Below, one piece after another: positions 1 through 8,161 of a stretch of DNA of 64,000 bases. The position numbers and the translations under genes were made by a program. The DNA is from an uncultured Bacteroides sp. (GTDB lineage Bacteria; Bacteroidota; Bacteroidia; Bacteroidales; Bacteroidaceae): the NCBI GenBank assembly GCA_900766195.1, contig CAAFUN010000032.1, positions 1 to 64,000 on the forward strand, in the 5' to 3' direction. The notes under the pieces were generated by a model, which did not search any database, was not told where the DNA came from, and saw only the letters and a list, made by a program, of their open reading frames with translations. Every line of letters starts with the position of its first letter. The first letter of the stretch is position 1.

Positions 1-97
1 CTTCAAAAGAGGCAATATTAAAGATATATTTAATCAAACTGACCTCACTGCTAATGTTCCGGAGGGTGATGGGCCTACGCAGCTTAAGCTGTGGTAA
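1..97 (+). CDS. Possible C-terminal end of an upstream gene (partial)
   Basis: The second reading frame is open from the window edge to a TAA at 95-97. It encodes about 31 residues ending in GDGPTQLKLW. The composition is hydrophilic and protein-like, but there is too little to identify a family. It overlaps the GTG at 91 of the next open frame by 7 nt, which would be normal for translationally coupled glycan genes. It could also be chance, because the third frame is open here too. No function is assigned. Confidence 0.35.
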   Translation, partial: FKRGNIKDIFNQTDLTANVPEGDGPTQLKLW

Positions 98-600
98 AAT
101 TTCTCCGGACAGCAATGAATGATGATTCAATATCTAAATATCTATTAGAAGATATACAGAATGAAGTTGATAAACGACAACAGACAGGGCTATATACTTA
201 TGTTGATGGTCTGCAATATTTTCCTCATTTAAAGTTGTTACTGAAAATGCATTATCCGCATAACCATTTCCTTACTTATGTAGAAGATGCTCATTCCGAC
301 TTTAAAACAACTATTTTCATACGCCATGCCGAAGCTCGGAAAAAAATGCAGAATATTATAGATATTAAAGGTAAGCCTTATTGGATGGAAGTAGTTCACA
401 GTAATAATGTCACAAATGAACTGCGGATAACAAGCCGTATACAATATAAACTTATCTGGCGGAACTTTGATCTTCAAGAATATGGCTTAAATATTCAATT
501 ATCTTCGACAAATAACAGAGCTGTTAACTTGACCAAGTTTCCTTTATATTTTATTAAAATTGGGTACAAAAAACTGTTACGTAAGATAAGGAGAGGATGA
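91..600 (+). pseudogene. 5'-truncated rhamnosyltransferase-like glycosyltransferase
   Basis: The frame gives at most 169 residues from a GTG at 91; the first ATG is at 115. The start of the product (FLRTAMNDDSISKYLLEDIQ) resembles the middle of putative rhamnosyl transferases (PF11316), where a TTRLDNDDAI-like catalytic stretch sits roughly 100 residues into a protein of 250-300 residues. The remaining sequence, including an HNHFLTYV segment and a basic C-terminus, matches the second half of that family as I know it. Upstream in this frame there are stops at 19-21 and 31-33, so the N-terminal half is absent. In the putative active site R-L-D-N-D-D is replaced by A-M-N-D-D. I infer a decayed or truncated gene left at the edge of the glycan cluster. 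A short functional protein cannot be excluded. Confidence 0.55.
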
Positions 601-603
601 AAT

Positions 604-1101
604 TTAGTCTTCTCTTTCGTCTTCTTTCCAATTATAATCTAATTCTGCTTCTCTTTGCATAGCAGCGTCTATAATTTGAGCAGTGGTCTTTATAATATTT
701 TTTTTGATAAGGGTGGTACTTATGCCTGGAGTGTATGGGAAATATACCACCTTTTTACCCGCTTGTTGTTTCATCCATTCTAACCCTTCAAGATATTTGT
801 CTTTCCAATCATCACCGATAGTCACAATATCAATCTCTTCTTTTTTTAACTGATTAATATCAGTCAATTTTGTTTGCTTTACCACTTTTGATACACATTT
901 TATACTACTCACGATGCGAAAACGTTGTTCAAATGGTATTATGGGTTTCATTCCTTTATACTTCTCTATTAGTTCATCTGTACTAACTCCAACGATCAAT
1001 TCATCGCCTAATGCTGCAGATTTCTCTAAAATATTTAAATGTCCTATATGAAATAGATCAAAACTTCCAGACGTAAAAACTCGTATTTTTTGTTTTTCCA
1101 T
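604..1101 (-). CDS. TagD-like nucleotidyltransferase (glycerol-3-phosphate cytidylyltransferase family)
   Basis: This 165-residue protein has the nucleotidyltransferase signature near the N-terminus: GSFDLFHIGH with the HxGH motif at residues 18-21. A YTPGISTT segment at about 123-130 corresponds to the RTxGISTT motif of TagD and related cytidylyltransferases. The family joins CTP (or ATP) to a phosphorylated polyol such as glycerol-3-phosphate, giving an activated donor. It is the last gene of a minus-strand operon, 15 bp after an LPS-kinase-like gene. A TagF-like transferase lies across the divergent promoter region, which supports a polyol-phosphate pathway for surface glycan. The exact substrate is not shown by the sequence; about 35 residues after the core are lineage-specific. 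Confidence 0.8.
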   Translation of the reverse strand: MEKQKIRVFTSGSFDLFHIGHLNILEKSAALGDELIVGVSTDELIEKYKGMKPIIPFEQRFRIVSSIKCVSKVVKQTKLTDINQLKKEEIDIVTIGDDWKDKYLEGLEWMKQQAGKKVVYFPYTPGISTTLIKKNIIKTTAQIIDAAMQREAELDYNWKEDERED

Positions 1102-1116
1102 TGTAATAGTAAATAA

Positions 1117-1854
1117 TTAGTTGAACTTCAGTAAGTGTTTTAATTGTCTCTTCTTTTCGAATTTATTTAATGCATGCATTACTTGATGAATACTTTCATC
1201 TATATTCCATTGTCGCATAATAGCATATTCTTTAATAATATATGCCAATAAGTCTCTTCGGTGAGTAATCCTTTTTAAATTATCCAAGCATTCTTTAGGA
1301 GATGGATGAGTCCTGAAAACTGAGCGATTGGTGTCTATTACAGAAAAAGAATTTTCTCCTTGAGAATTGACATGATAAAGGATGTTGTCTAAATTTGGGT
1401 CTCCGTGCAGAAAGCCTTTATTATGCATAAAAACAAAAAAGGCAGCTAAAGAGGTAGCTAAAGATTTGTCGAAATGAATATTTTCTACTAATATAGGATA
1501 CAGCGGAAGATCGTCAGATGCTGTGGAAATGAAATAACCAATGTTGAATAGTCCATTTTTTTTATTCTCTATATATGCTATTCCTTCTGGGGTATCAATT
1601 CCTAAGTCTAACAATTTATTGGCAAATATAAAGGCTCTCTCAGCCTTGCTTTTACGCCAAAATGTATAGGCTAATTGTTGAATGATGTTCGGCTTTCTAT
1701 ACTTCTTAACTATCCATGTTCCATAGTTGCTTCTGAAACGCTTGACCGTGTTTCGTCCGCTATAGATTAGGTCTTTATTATTCTCAAATTCGTTTGGTAT
1801 GCAAGAAATAAAATTAGTGGCAAATTGGTATTTGGGGTGAACTATAATTTTCAT
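1117..1854 (-). CDS. Lipopolysaccharide kinase-like protein (KdkA/WaaP/InaA superfamily)
   Basis: The 245-residue product carries the core of a small-molecule/LPS kinase: FLHGDPNLDNILYH at about residues 148-161 (Brenner-like HGDxxxxN catalytic loop) and SVIDTNRS at about 171-178, in the place of the DFG-type metal-binding Asp. A basic segment near residues 38-75 may bind lipid or anionic sugar. The family phosphorylates sugars of the LPS inner core. The gene overlaps the upstream GT9 gene by 4 nt (1851-1854), so translation is probably coupled. Its place among heptosyltransferase-like and glycan genes supports a role in core phosphorylation. The acceptor sugar is unknown. Confidence 0.75.
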   Translation of the reverse strand: MKIIVHPKYQFATNFISCIPNEFENNKDLIYSGRNTVKRFRSNYGTWIVKKYRKPNIIQQLAYTFWRKSKAERAFIFANKLLDLGIDTPEGIAYIENKKNGLFNIGYFISTASDDLPLYPILVENIHFDKSLATSLAAFFVFMHNKGFLHGDPNLDNILYHVNSQGENSFSVIDTNRSVFRTHPSPKECLDNLKRITHRRDLLAYIIKEYAIMRQWNIDESIHQVMHALNKFEKKRQLKHLLKFN

Positions 1855-2882
1855 CTTTTACAATTTGTAATGTGCAGAACTTTAAATGTAATCTGTTGAG
1901 GAGTTATTGAATTTAGGCATGCATAATCTTTGCGAAAGCATGGCTTATTGCCGAAAATAGAGCAAGGACGACACGACAAGTTAGTTTCCACTGCATTATC
2001 TATACTTTGTCTCCATCCCATGAAACCGGCATAATAATGAGTTGCCCCCCAAACAGATACAACAGGGGTGTTGGTCAGAGAGGCTAAATGCATATTGGCG
2101 GAATCCATAGAAATCATAACTGTTAGATGGCTCATTAAAGCAAGTTCTTCATCCAACTTGAGTTTTCCAGCTAGTGATGATACATTAGGGTACTCCGAAG
2201 CCCATTTCTCCATTATTTCTTTTTCTGCTTTCCCACCAAAGAGAAATATTTTCCAATCTTCATGAGTGGATAGTTCTTTTATCAAATGAATTATTGTTTC
2301 TTCAGGAAGCATTTTGCCTTTGTGCGCAGCAAAAGGAGCTAATCCTATCCAATATTTACCATCTGCTACTCCTGTAAAGCGAATAAATTTCTCTTCATTA
2401 CCTTTCCCTTCTTTAAATATTGAATGAAATGATGTTCGTACTGGGTAGCCAAGTCTACCAAACACTTCTTCATATCGAGTAAACGAAGATGGAAGTTGTT
2501 TCATTACTTTATTCTTCTTTCTTACTAAGGCTTTTTTTTCTTTTCGGCCTTTGTCGATACAGGCAATCTGCATTCTTTTTGTCTGAAATAGAAGTCGAAT
2601 AATCTTTGTACGTAAGACATCATGTAGATCAGCTATTGCGTCGAATTGCTCTTTTTTTAGTCTGCTATACAATTTAAACAAAGCAGGTAGGCTCTTGTAC
2701 TCTTCTTTATTTACGCCCCAAAAATGGAAATTTGAGGGCATGTGCTCAAATAAGGGTTTTACAAAAGACTTGCTTAAGAATGTGATCTCTATTTCGGGAT
2801 ATTGTTCTGCAAAGGAGGTAACAACAGGAATAGTCATTGCCACATCGCCCAAAGCTGAAAGACGAATGATCAATAATCTCAT
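1851..2882 (-). CDS. Glycosyltransferase family 9 (heptosyltransferase-like)
   Basis: The 343-residue product begins with IIRLSALGDVAMTIPVV, the classical start of ADP-heptose:LPS heptosyltransferases (GT9). The C-terminal nucleotide-sugar region is also present: APFAAHKGK near residue 177, then SMDSANMHLASLTNTPVVSVWG, which holds the family's D-S-xxx-H donor-binding block. A cluster of Cys (CRPC, CFRKDYAC) near residues 305-322 is usual in Bacteroidales members. It overlaps the upstream DUF4254 gene by 4 nt and the downstream kinase by 4 nt, so the operon is tightly packed. I infer transfer of a heptose or related sugar to the LPS core; the donor cannot be read from the sequence. Confidence 0.85.
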   Translation of the reverse strand: MRLLIIRLSALGDVAMTIPVVTSFAEQYPEIEITFLSKSFVKPLFEHMPSNFHFWGVNKEEYKSLPALFKLYSRLKKEQFDAIADLHDVLRTKIIRLLFQTKRMQIACIDKGRKEKKALVRKKNKVMKQLPSSFTRYEEVFGRLGYPVRTSFHSIFKEGKGNEEKFIRFTGVADGKYWIGLAPFAAHKGKMLPEETIIHLIKELSTHEDWKIFLFGGKAEKEIMEKWASEYPNVSSLAGKLKLDEELALMSHLTVMISMDSANMHLASLTNTPVVSVWGATHYYAGFMGWRQSIDNAVETNLSCRPCSIFGNKPCFRKDYACLNSITPQQITFKVLHITNCKR

Positions 2883-3484
2883 TTCTTTCCGTAAAGTACT
2901 GGGTTTAGATTGGGGTCATTGTACATTTTCATTTGCTTATATACTTTCATATACTTATGTCCATTCTCAATGTCAGCTAATAGCTGTTCTATGGCTGAAG
3001 AAAGATCTTTTTTTTGCTCTAATAAGATGTTTAACTTATTCTGGCATTCTTTATGGTGTTCAGGGGTGGTGTCGGTCCGTTCTACTTCTTGACGCATATG
3101 ATAAATTTTCAATGCTAGAATGGATAATCGGTCAATGGCCCAAGCCGGACTTTCCGTATTGATCACTGCGGCAGTCTGTATTTTTACATTTTTATATTTA
3201 TCTAAAAAATAGCTATCTATGAGTTCTACAAGGTCTGTACGATCTTGATTAGATTTGTCAATTCTTCTTTTTAGAGTTAGAGCTTCTACAGGATTTATTT
3301 TAGGATCACGAATAATATCTTCAAAATGCCATTGAACGGTATCTATCCAGTTTTTTAAATATAGATAATATTCTATACTTTTTAGGGGATAAGGGTTCTG
3401 AATAGGGGTATCTACATTATCAGTTTTGTGATAATCTAGAATTGATTGATTGAATATTTGATCGCAAAGTTCTGTAAAGTTCAT
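2879..3484 (-). CDS. DUF4254 domain protein
   Basis: I recognise this as a DUF4254 protein (201 residues from the ATG at 3484). It is an all-alpha, charged protein beginning MNFTELCDQIFNQSI. A conserved-looking block (AVINTESPAWAIDRLSILAL) lies at about residues 110-130. An in-frame ATG at 3511 would add nine residues, but the 3484 start matches the usual N-terminus of the family as I know it. DUF4254 genes commonly sit directly upstream of GT9 genes in Bacteroidales, as here with a 4-nt overlap. No biochemical role is known to me. It is the first gene of the minus operon, with a candidate promoter at 3526-3533. Confidence 0.75.
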   Translation of the reverse strand: MNFTELCDQIFNQSILDYHKTDNVDTPIQNPYPLKSIEYYLYLKNWIDTVQWHFEDIIRDPKINPVEALTLKRRIDKSNQDRTDLVELIDSYFLDKYKNVKIQTAAVINTESPAWAIDRLSILALKIYHMRQEVERTDTTPEHHKECQNKLNILLEQKKDLSSAIEQLLADIENGHKYMKVYKQMKMYNDPNLNPVLYGKK

Positions 3485-3511
3485 CTTCGGCCTACTTTTA
3501 TTATTGAACAC

Positions 3512-3930
3512 TTTTGTTTAAAGTACAAATCTATATAAAGTTTTCATATCAGTCAATTATTCATGAATAAAAGTTCTTTTTAGTTCCTGAAAATAAAAGT
3601 AAATAGAGATATGATTAATCAAAAAAAGTCTAAATGCTATGTTTTTAATTACATAAAAATTACCTTTGTACGCTTTCAGATATTTTAAATATATTAATAT
3701 CTTTGAGAAGTGTTACTATGATTATGAAATTAGTGGATCAATAAGCAAAAAAAGAATAATAAAGACTTTATGGGATATTTTTTTGTTTAACGCTGCTTTT
3801 TTTGCATAGTAAATGCAGTAATTAAGTGTTTATCGCATTTAGAACATAAAAGAAACTGCCATGTTTAATTGAATTATTCTGTTGGATTTAATCTACTATT
3901 ATGCATAGTGGTCTGTTAAATTATAAATAT
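3512..3930. other. Divergent intergenic region of the glycan cluster
   Basis: About 420 AT-rich bases separate the two divergent glycan operons. Besides the minus-strand promoter candidate, a plus-strand TACCTTTG (3661-3668) fits the -7 element for the TagF-like operon. That would give an unusually long leader of about 230-260 nt. I see no RNA family, no strong hairpin and no coding sequence in this leader. A long leader before a surface-glycan operon could carry antitermination or UpxY-like control, but no such gene is visible nearby. Confidence 0.5.
3526..3557 (-). promoter_or_regulatory. Candidate promoter of the DUF4254-GT9-kinase-TagD operon
   Basis: On the minus strand TAGATTTG (3533-3526) fits the TAnnTTTG -7 element. 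A TTG lies 20 nt upstream (3556-3554), near the expected -33 position. It is about 40 nt from the DUF4254 start. Only the motif supports this. Confidence 0.45.
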
Positions 3931-5004
3931 ATGAGAAAGCGTTATCTATTTTTTGTTTCTATAGCATACTCTTATCCGATTCTCCGTCCTCTTCAAAATG
4001 AAATATGGAATAGAGGAGATGAGGTGGCATGGTTTATAGAAAATAATTGTCCTATTCTGTTGAATAAAGGAGAGAAGCTGCTCAGTTCTATTCAAGAAGT
4101 AATGGCATATAACCCAATTGCCACTTTTGCACCGGGTAATTATATATATGATTTTTTTCCAGGTATTAAAGTTTCTCTTTTTCACGGATATCCTATAAAC
4201 AAGCGTGGTGATGAGAAAGATGACCACTTTTCTATTCGGGGATGGTTTGACATATATTGTACACAGGGAGAAACAAGTACTTTACCATTCAAGAGGCTTG
4301 AAGAGAAATATGGTTTTTTCAAAGTCTATGAGACAGGGTGGTGTAAGGCCGATGCATTTGTAAATAAGTCTAAGCAGAAAAGGCCTCGTAATGAGCGTCC
4401 TGTCATACTATATTCTTCTACTTTTACAAAAGGAATAACTTCCGCTCCTCATTTGTTTGATACGATTAGTAAATTGGTTGGTGAGCACCCTTGGGATTGG
4501 ATTATTTCTTTTCACCCGATGTTTCATGATACTAGTGTAATAGAACAATATAAAGAATTAGCACGCACATATCCAAATGTCACCTTTCATGAAGGTGGCT
4601 TAATAGATGCAGAACTTTTAAATAAAGCAGATGTCTTGTTATCCGATGCTTCCTCTATAATTATCGAATTTATGTTATTAGATAAGCCCGTAGTTACCTA
4701 TTGCAATACTAATCCGGGCAAACAGTTATTGAATATAACCGACCCATTGGTTGTTGGAGAAACGATAGAGAAAGCTCTTACGCGTCCTGATGCACTGATG
4801 GCAAATATACGCTCGTATGTCCATAAATATGAAGCTCATGCAGATGGGTGCTCTTCTGCGCGAGTTTTGAATGCCGTTGATAACTATATATGGTATTATC
4901 AGGAGAAGTTGCGTCCAAAACCATGGAACATTATGCGTAAATTCAAGTTGAGATGGAAAGCTGGATATTCGTTGATTCCCGGTATTACCAATAATGACAT
5001 TTAA
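3931..5004 (+). CDS. TagF-like CDP-glycerol glycerophosphotransferase family protein
   Basis: The protein has 357 residues from the ATG at 3931; an in-frame ATG at 3901 would add ten. I prefer 3931 because MRKRYLFFVSI looks like the first beta strand of the fold. It has the GT-B-like layout of the CDP-glycerol glycerophosphotransferase family (PF04464). VSLFHGYP lies in the N-terminal half. A C-terminal donor domain has SFHPMFHD and DVLLSDASSIIIEF followed by LDKPVVTY, the usual nucleotide-alditol binding block. The family transfers polyol phosphate from a CDP-polyol. The divergent TagD-like gene could supply that donor. It is the first gene of the plus-strand glycan operon, 16 bp before a GT2 gene. 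Confidence 0.75.
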   Translation: MRKRYLFFVSIAYSYPILRPLQNEIWNRGDEVAWFIENNCPILLNKGEKLLSSIQEVMAYNPIATFAPGNYIYDFFPGIKVSLFHGYPINKRGDEKDDHFSIRGWFDIYCTQGETSTLPFKRLEEKYGFFKVYETGWCKADAFVNKSKQKRPRNERPVILYSSTFTKGITSAPHLFDTISKLVGEHPWDWIISFHPMFHDTSVIEQYKELARTYPNVTFHEGGLIDAELLNKADVLLSDASSIIIEFMLLDKPVVTYCNTNPGKQLLNITDPLVVGETIEKALTRPDALMANIRSYVHKYEAHADGCSSARVLNAVDNYIWYYQEKLRPKPWNIMRKFKLRWKAGYSLIPGITNNDI

Positions 5005-5020
5005 AAGATTAGAGGAATAA

Positions 5021-6016
5021 ATGAATAATGAATCATCGCCTTTGATAAGCATTATCGTACCTGTATATAATGTAAAAGCTTATCTAGAAAAATGTCTTGA
5101 TTCAATTCGTGGACAAACTTACCGAAATATAGAGATTATAGTAATAGATGATGGCTCTACTGATGGTTCCGGCGATATTTGCGATAAATATGCGCGGTTG
5201 GATAATCGAATAAAAGTTATTCATCAGGATAATGCAGGGCAAAGTGCTGTAAGAAATAAGGCTTTGTCTGTGGCGCAAGGAAAATTTCTAGGTTTTGTAG
5301 ATGCTGATGATTGGATAGATGGGGATATGTATGAATTTCTGTATAACTTGATTTTAGAGAATCATGTAGATATATCAATTTGTTCCCATTATGTAGAAAA
5401 ACAAGGAAAGACAAAAGTACGTTATTCATCAGGCGTAAAGACCATGTTCTCTCGCGATGAAGCCATACGTGCTTTAGTGGTGGATAAGCGTGTACGGAAC
5501 TATGTATGGGATAAGCTCTTTAGGCGTGAGCTGTTTAATGAAATTCAGTTTCCAATAGGACGACTTTTTGAAGATCTTGCAGTCACTTATCGGGTCTTTT
5601 ATAATTCGGATAGAATTGTTATGGAAGATAAGCCAAAATATCATTATGTGGTACATAATGAAAGCTCTATGCAAGGAAGATATAATCCACAAAGAGAATA
5701 TAACTTATTTCAAAGTGTATATGAACAAGTCCATTTTGTTCTTGACAAAGGAATCTGGGCACAAGCGAATACTTTTATAGTGAAACGGGGTATACGTTTT
5801 ATTGATCATCTTTTGATGCTGGAATCGTCTTACTCCATAGATCAGATAATGAACGAGGTCATTGTTAAGATGCATGAGTGTGATGATGTGAAGTACAGTC
5901 AGTTAGGGCTCTCTCTCTCCTTTAAACGTTATTTAATCTATCGACATAGAGAATTTTACCGTGTAGGATATCGTCTTATAAGATCTGTCTTTAAATCAAA
6001 AAGACATAACTTTTGA
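5021..6016 (+). CDS. Glycosyltransferase family 2
   Basis: The 331-residue protein opens with a GT-A fold: ISIIVPVYNVKAYLEKCLDSI, then VIDDGSTDGSG (nucleotide-binding DD) at about residues 40-50 and FVDADDW (DxD metal site) at about 90-96. A later FEDLAVTYR segment holds the catalytic-base ED of the family. The enzyme should act on the cytoplasmic face of the inner membrane. It sits between the TagF-like gene and a second GT2 gene (10 bp gap). Donor and linkage cannot be deduced. Confidence 0.9.
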   Translation: MNNESSPLISIIVPVYNVKAYLEKCLDSIRGQTYRNIEIIVIDDGSTDGSGDICDKYARLDNRIKVIHQDNAGQSAVRNKALSVAQGKFLGFVDADDWIDGDMYEFLYNLILENHVDISICSHYVEKQGKTKVRYSSGVKTMFSRDEAIRALVVDKRVRNYVWDKLFRRELFNEIQFPIGRLFEDLAVTYRVFYNSDRIVMEDKPKYHYVVHNESSMQGRYNPQREYNLFQSVYEQVHFVLDKGIWAQANTFIVKRGIRFIDHLLMLESSYSIDQIMNEVIVKMHECDDVKYSQLGLSLSFKRYLIYRHREFYRVGYRLIRSVFKSKRHNF

Positions 6017-6026
6017 AATTATAAGC

Positions 6027-7001
6027 ATGGCTGAGAAGAAAATGTCTATCATAATACCTGCATACAATGCAGAGAGATATTTAGAAAGGTGTCTTGTGTC
6101 GTTGTTGCAACAAGACATGTCTTCTGACGAATATGAGATCATTGTAATTAATGACGGATCTACAGATAAAACAGAAAATATTCTTTATTCTTACTCTACT
6201 CGTTATTCTAATCTAATCTATGTGACAGTCGAAAATATAGGTGTTAGTGAAGCACGTAATTACGGTTGTCAGAAAGCTATTGGAAAATATTTTTTATTTG
6301 TGGATGCTGATGACTGGATTCAGGACAATGTTTTATGTAAGATATATGAAGTTTTAGAAAAAGATAAACTGGATATTCTAGTAATGGATTATCATCATTG
6401 GGGTGATAGCGGAGAACTTTCTAAGGAATTTGGACATATTCCTGATAGCATAAAGGCAGACTCAAAAATTTCTTCAGGTACTGACTTTATGCAGAAGTAT
6501 ATGCCTAGAGCAGTATGGGGTAATGCTTATAGAATGGATTTTTGGAAAGAGCATACTTTTTCTTTTTTGCCTATTCGTCATGAAGATGAAGAACTTATCC
6601 CAAGAGTTTTTTATTATGCGGCTCGCGTGAAGTTTTTGCCTGTAACTTTCTATTATTATTATAGAAACTCAGACTCTTTTATGATGAATTATTATGGACA
6701 AGCGTGTTTCTCTATGCTTCAGGCGATGGAAAGCTTAAATGCTTTTCGCCAGAAATATATTGATGATAAAGATTTGGATCTCTTTCTCAAGAATCTAATA
6801 GCAAAAAGACTATTGACAGCTTTTCGAAAGGGCATATCTTTTGGGGCACCTAAATCTGTCCAAAGGGAAATGATAAAGAAAATGAAAGCGAAAGGACTGA
6901 CTCCTTTATCTCAAGAAAAACGAGGTATCCGTGAATTTATGTATCGATATTTTCCTGACATGTTTATATTTTACTATCGAATTAAAACGCGTATAAAATG
7001 A
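6027..7001 (+). CDS. Glycosyltransferase family 2
   Basis: This 324-residue GT-A enzyme has MSIIIPAYNAERYLERCL at the N-terminus, VINDGSTDKTE at about 40-50, FVDADDW at about 90-97, and HEDEELIPR as the acceptor-side acidic motif at about 190. The C-terminal third is basic and helical and may touch the membrane. It overlaps the following GT4 gene by 4 nt (6998-7001), so the two are probably translated together. The sugar specificity is unknown. Confidence 0.9.
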   Translation: MAEKKMSIIIPAYNAERYLERCLVSLLQQDMSSDEYEIIVINDGSTDKTENILYSYSTRYSNLIYVTVENIGVSEARNYGCQKAIGKYFLFVDADDWIQDNVLCKIYEVLEKDKLDILVMDYHHWGDSGELSKEFGHIPDSIKADSKISSGTDFMQKYMPRAVWGNAYRMDFWKEHTFSFLPIRHEDEELIPRVFYYAARVKFLPVTFYYYYRNSDSFMMNYYGQACFSMLQAMESLNAFRQKYIDDKDLDLFLKNLIAKRLLTAFRKGISFGAPKSVQREMIKKMKAKGLTPLSQEKRGIREFMYRYFPDMFIFYYRIKTRIK

Positions 7002-8152
7002 AGAATATTCTGTTTTTTCATGATGAATTTCCATGTGGTGGGGCCGAAAGAGTAACCATTGATGTAGCCAATTATCTTTTTGAATTTGGCTACGATTTTT
7101 TTGTTCTTGCATGTAAGAAGAAAGATGATGTTGCTAATATTAAGATTATAGAACTTCCTGAAAAAGATTGGAATTCGATGACAAATGCTAAGTTCTTTGT
7201 GAATGTTATTAATTCTTATTCTATTGATATCTTTGTTCTGCCTATACACATTTTGAAACATCTGGATTTTATAATGGAATCGGCTCCAAAGTGCAAACTT
7301 GTTTTTGCCTTACATAGCCTTCCTCTTTGGGAAACTAAAGTGAAGATTGCTGCAAAACAAAAACGTGCCAGAGCTTCTTTTCTTAAAAAAATGGAGTTGT
7401 ATTTTATTTCATATCCAAAAGCAAAGTGGTTTAAGGCTTATGATAAGCAATTTATTGAGTTGCATCGTAAAGCATATGATAAATCCGCTGCTTATGTTAT
7501 TTTATGCGAAGAGTATAAAGATGAACTCATCTCTCGGTTGAAGGTATCTACTCAGGATAATAAATTTCGTGTTATACCTAATTCGGAAAGAACATCTGAA
7601 AAGATTTATAAAGAAAAGAAGAAGCAGATACTTTTTGTTGGACGTTTCTCTTATGTGGATAAACGTGTAGATCGTTTGATTGATATTTGGAAGATGATTT
7701 ATAAAAAGCTTCCTGATTGGGAGCTGATTTTGGTAGGAGGTGGTGAAGAAGAGGATAATTTGCGTAAAAGAGTTTTGCAAAATAAGTTGGAACGTATTAG
7801 TTTTGCAGGTTTTCAAAAGCATGTAGAACATTATTATGAAGAAGCTTCCGTGATATGCCTGACATCAACATTTGAAGGTTGGCCTCTTTGCTTAACCGAG
7901 GCTCAAGTGAATGGCGTGATACCTGTGGCATTTGATTCTTGTGCAGGAATACATCATATTGTAGCTCCTTCGGGCGTAAATGGCATTCTTGTGCAACCTT
8001 TTAATAAAAGAGCCTTTGCAAATGCCTTGCTCCGGTTGCTAAATTCCCCAGAGCAACTAGATGCAATGCGAAAAAATGTGGTGGTCAAGGCTGAAGAATA
8101 CTCTCCATGCGTAATAGGGAAAAAGTGGATGGATTTGTTTGAATCATTATAA
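6998..8152 (+). CDS. Glycosyltransferase family 4
   Basis: The 384-residue GT-B protein starts FFHDEFPCGGAERVTIDVAN, the typical GGAERV acceptor-domain loop of GT4. The C-terminal donor domain shows ILFVGRFSYVDKRVDRLI, LILVGGGEEEDNLRK and VICLTSTFEGWPLCLTEAQ; the last is the EX7E-like block (E-G-W-P-x-x-x-x-E). The family uses nucleotide-activated sugars with retention of configuration. It is translationally coupled to the preceding GT2 gene and is 9 bp before the next GT2 gene. Confidence 0.9.
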   Translation: MKNILFFHDEFPCGGAERVTIDVANYLFEFGYDFFVLACKKKDDVANIKIIELPEKDWNSMTNAKFFVNVINSYSIDIFVLPIHILKHLDFIMESAPKCKLVFALHSLPLWETKVKIAAKQKRARASFLKKMELYFISYPKAKWFKAYDKQFIELHRKAYDKSAAYVILCEEYKDELISRLKVSTQDNKFRVIPNSERTSEKIYKEKKKQILFVGRFSYVDKRVDRLIDIWKMIYKKLPDWELILVGGGEEEDNLRKRVLQNKLERISFAGFQKHVEHYYEEASVICLTSTFEGWPLCLTEAQVNGVIPVAFDSCAGIHHIVAPSGVNGILVQPFNKRAFANALLRLLNSPEQLDAMRKNVVVKAEEYSPCVIGKKWMDLFESL

Positions 8153-8161
8153 TATAGATTA

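Noticed and set aside
3669..3930. Long leader of the TagF-like operon as a riboswitch or structured RNA
   Set aside because: No conserved motif or strong stem could be seen by eye; only its length is unusual.
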